DNA of 5,391 nucleotides, taken from the NCBI GenBank assembly GCA_028688535.1, contig JAQTXY010000159.1, positions 1-5,391 on the forward strand. The letters are read 5' to 3'. Made by a program: the position numbers and the translations under genes. Below the pieces are notes generated by a model that saw only the letters and a list, made by a program, of their open reading frames with translations, did no database searches and was not told where the DNA came from. Source of the stretch: Methanothrix sp. (GTDB taxonomy: Archaea; Halobacteriota; Methanosarcinia; Methanotrichales; Methanotrichaceae). Positions 5,118 through 5,391 of this stretch are shown piece after piece. Numbering within the stretch: position 1 is the stretch's first letter; every line of letters starts with the position of its first letter.

Positions 5118-5391
5118 CAGGGTTAGTTGGGATGCAGTCTGGCGGCACGGATGGCTGGCTGAAATCCAGTTGAGTAGAGATGGCTGGGACGCCCGCATGC
5201 CAGGGGGGCCGGGGGCTCGCTCGGTACCGCTCGTGGCCAGGATGGCCGCTGGCGTGAAACTTCCAGGGGGGCAACGGGTATGCAGCTTAGCGGTGCGAAT
5301 GGATGGCGGGAATCGGATCGAGCGAGATGGCAGGGGACGCCCGCACGCACTGGGGCCGGAGGCGCGCGCGGTCTTGCTTGCGGCCGAGCGG
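5118..5391. repeat. Two diverged copies of a ~147-bp GC-rich direct repeat, second copy cut by window edge
   Basis: Copy A starts near 5118 and copy B near 5264. Anchors in the same order and at constant offset are CAGGG (5118/5264), ATGCAG (5132/5280), GAGATGGC (5177/5324), GGGACGCCCGCA (5186/5334) and GGGGCCGG (5205/5352), giving offsets of 146-148. Between anchors the copies differ by substitutions and small indels; by eye about two thirds of bases agree. A further related segment at 5241-5266 (GATGGC...TGAAA...CCAG) resembles 5150-5169. GATGGC occurs five times from 5150 to 5331. The stretch 5101-5391 is about 68% GC (198 of 291) against about 40% in 4901-5100. The minus strand has two open frames here, but in GC-rich repeats this is expected. 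The rest of 5050-5117 shows no gene. Confidence 0.65.

Noticed and set aside
5065..5350. Two minus-strand open frames (69 and 75 codons) over the GC-rich end
   Set aside because: They overlap each other, run through both copies of the repeat, are Pro/Arg/Ala-rich as random GC-rich frames are, and match no family I know.
5280..5391. Plus-strand frame from ATG 5280 open to the window edge as a partial gene
   Set aside because: It lies wholly in the repeat, has a Gly/Arg/Ala-rich low-information product and no ribosome binding site; the matching frame in copy A has a stop. Kept only as part of the repeat finding.
5118..5391. CRISPR array
   Set aside because: There are only two long, diverged repeats with no short identical repeats and spacers of regular size.

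Overview
The window reads as archaeal chromosome, most likely from a methanogenic euryarchaeote. A Methanothrix-like organism is my impression and is not proven. The evidence is the archaeal-only dehydroquinate synthase II, a UbiD-type decarboxylase of the archaeal isoprenoid (anhydromevalonate phosphate) kind, a DUF1614 membrane protein, GGTG(A) ribosome binding sites and a TATA-box promoter. I see no RNA genes, CRISPR array or insertion sequence.

Layout. Bases 1-515 (+) hold the C-terminal part of FtsZ, cut by the left edge. Its stop overlaps (ATGA) a 31-codon ORF at 512-607 that would encode a tiny one-helix membrane protein. Converging on these from the right is a two-gene minus-strand unit: DUF1614 membrane protein (2637-1930), then UbiD-family decarboxylase (1889-630). 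A short AT-rich promoter region near 2659-2672 separates this unit from a divergent plus-strand operon. That operon holds aroB' (2720-3841) and aroD (3846-4496), consecutive steps of the archaeal shikimate pathway, followed by an unrecognised 111-residue protein (4565-4900) with its own strong ribosome binding site.

The last ~490 bases have no intact gene and fall into two parts. Bases 4891-5049 on the minus strand are a fused, doubly truncated relic of a HicA-HicB toxin-antitoxin pair: the HicA N-terminus with its catalytic His runs straight into the HicB N-terminus, in about 40% GC DNA. From about 5100 the composition jumps to about 68% GC. This stretch carries two diverged copies of a ~147-bp direct repeat, the second cut by the right edge. 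This end looks like a recombination-prone boundary beside the aro operon.

How the genes work together: AroB' makes 3-dehydroquinate by the archaeal route and AroD dehydrates it towards chorismate and aromatic amino acids. The UbiD-family enzyme probably serves archaeal lipid (isoprenoid) synthesis, and FtsZ serves division. These are core functions. The novel material is small: the FtsZ-coupled microprotein, the hicAB scar, the repeat, and the unknown 111-residue protein.
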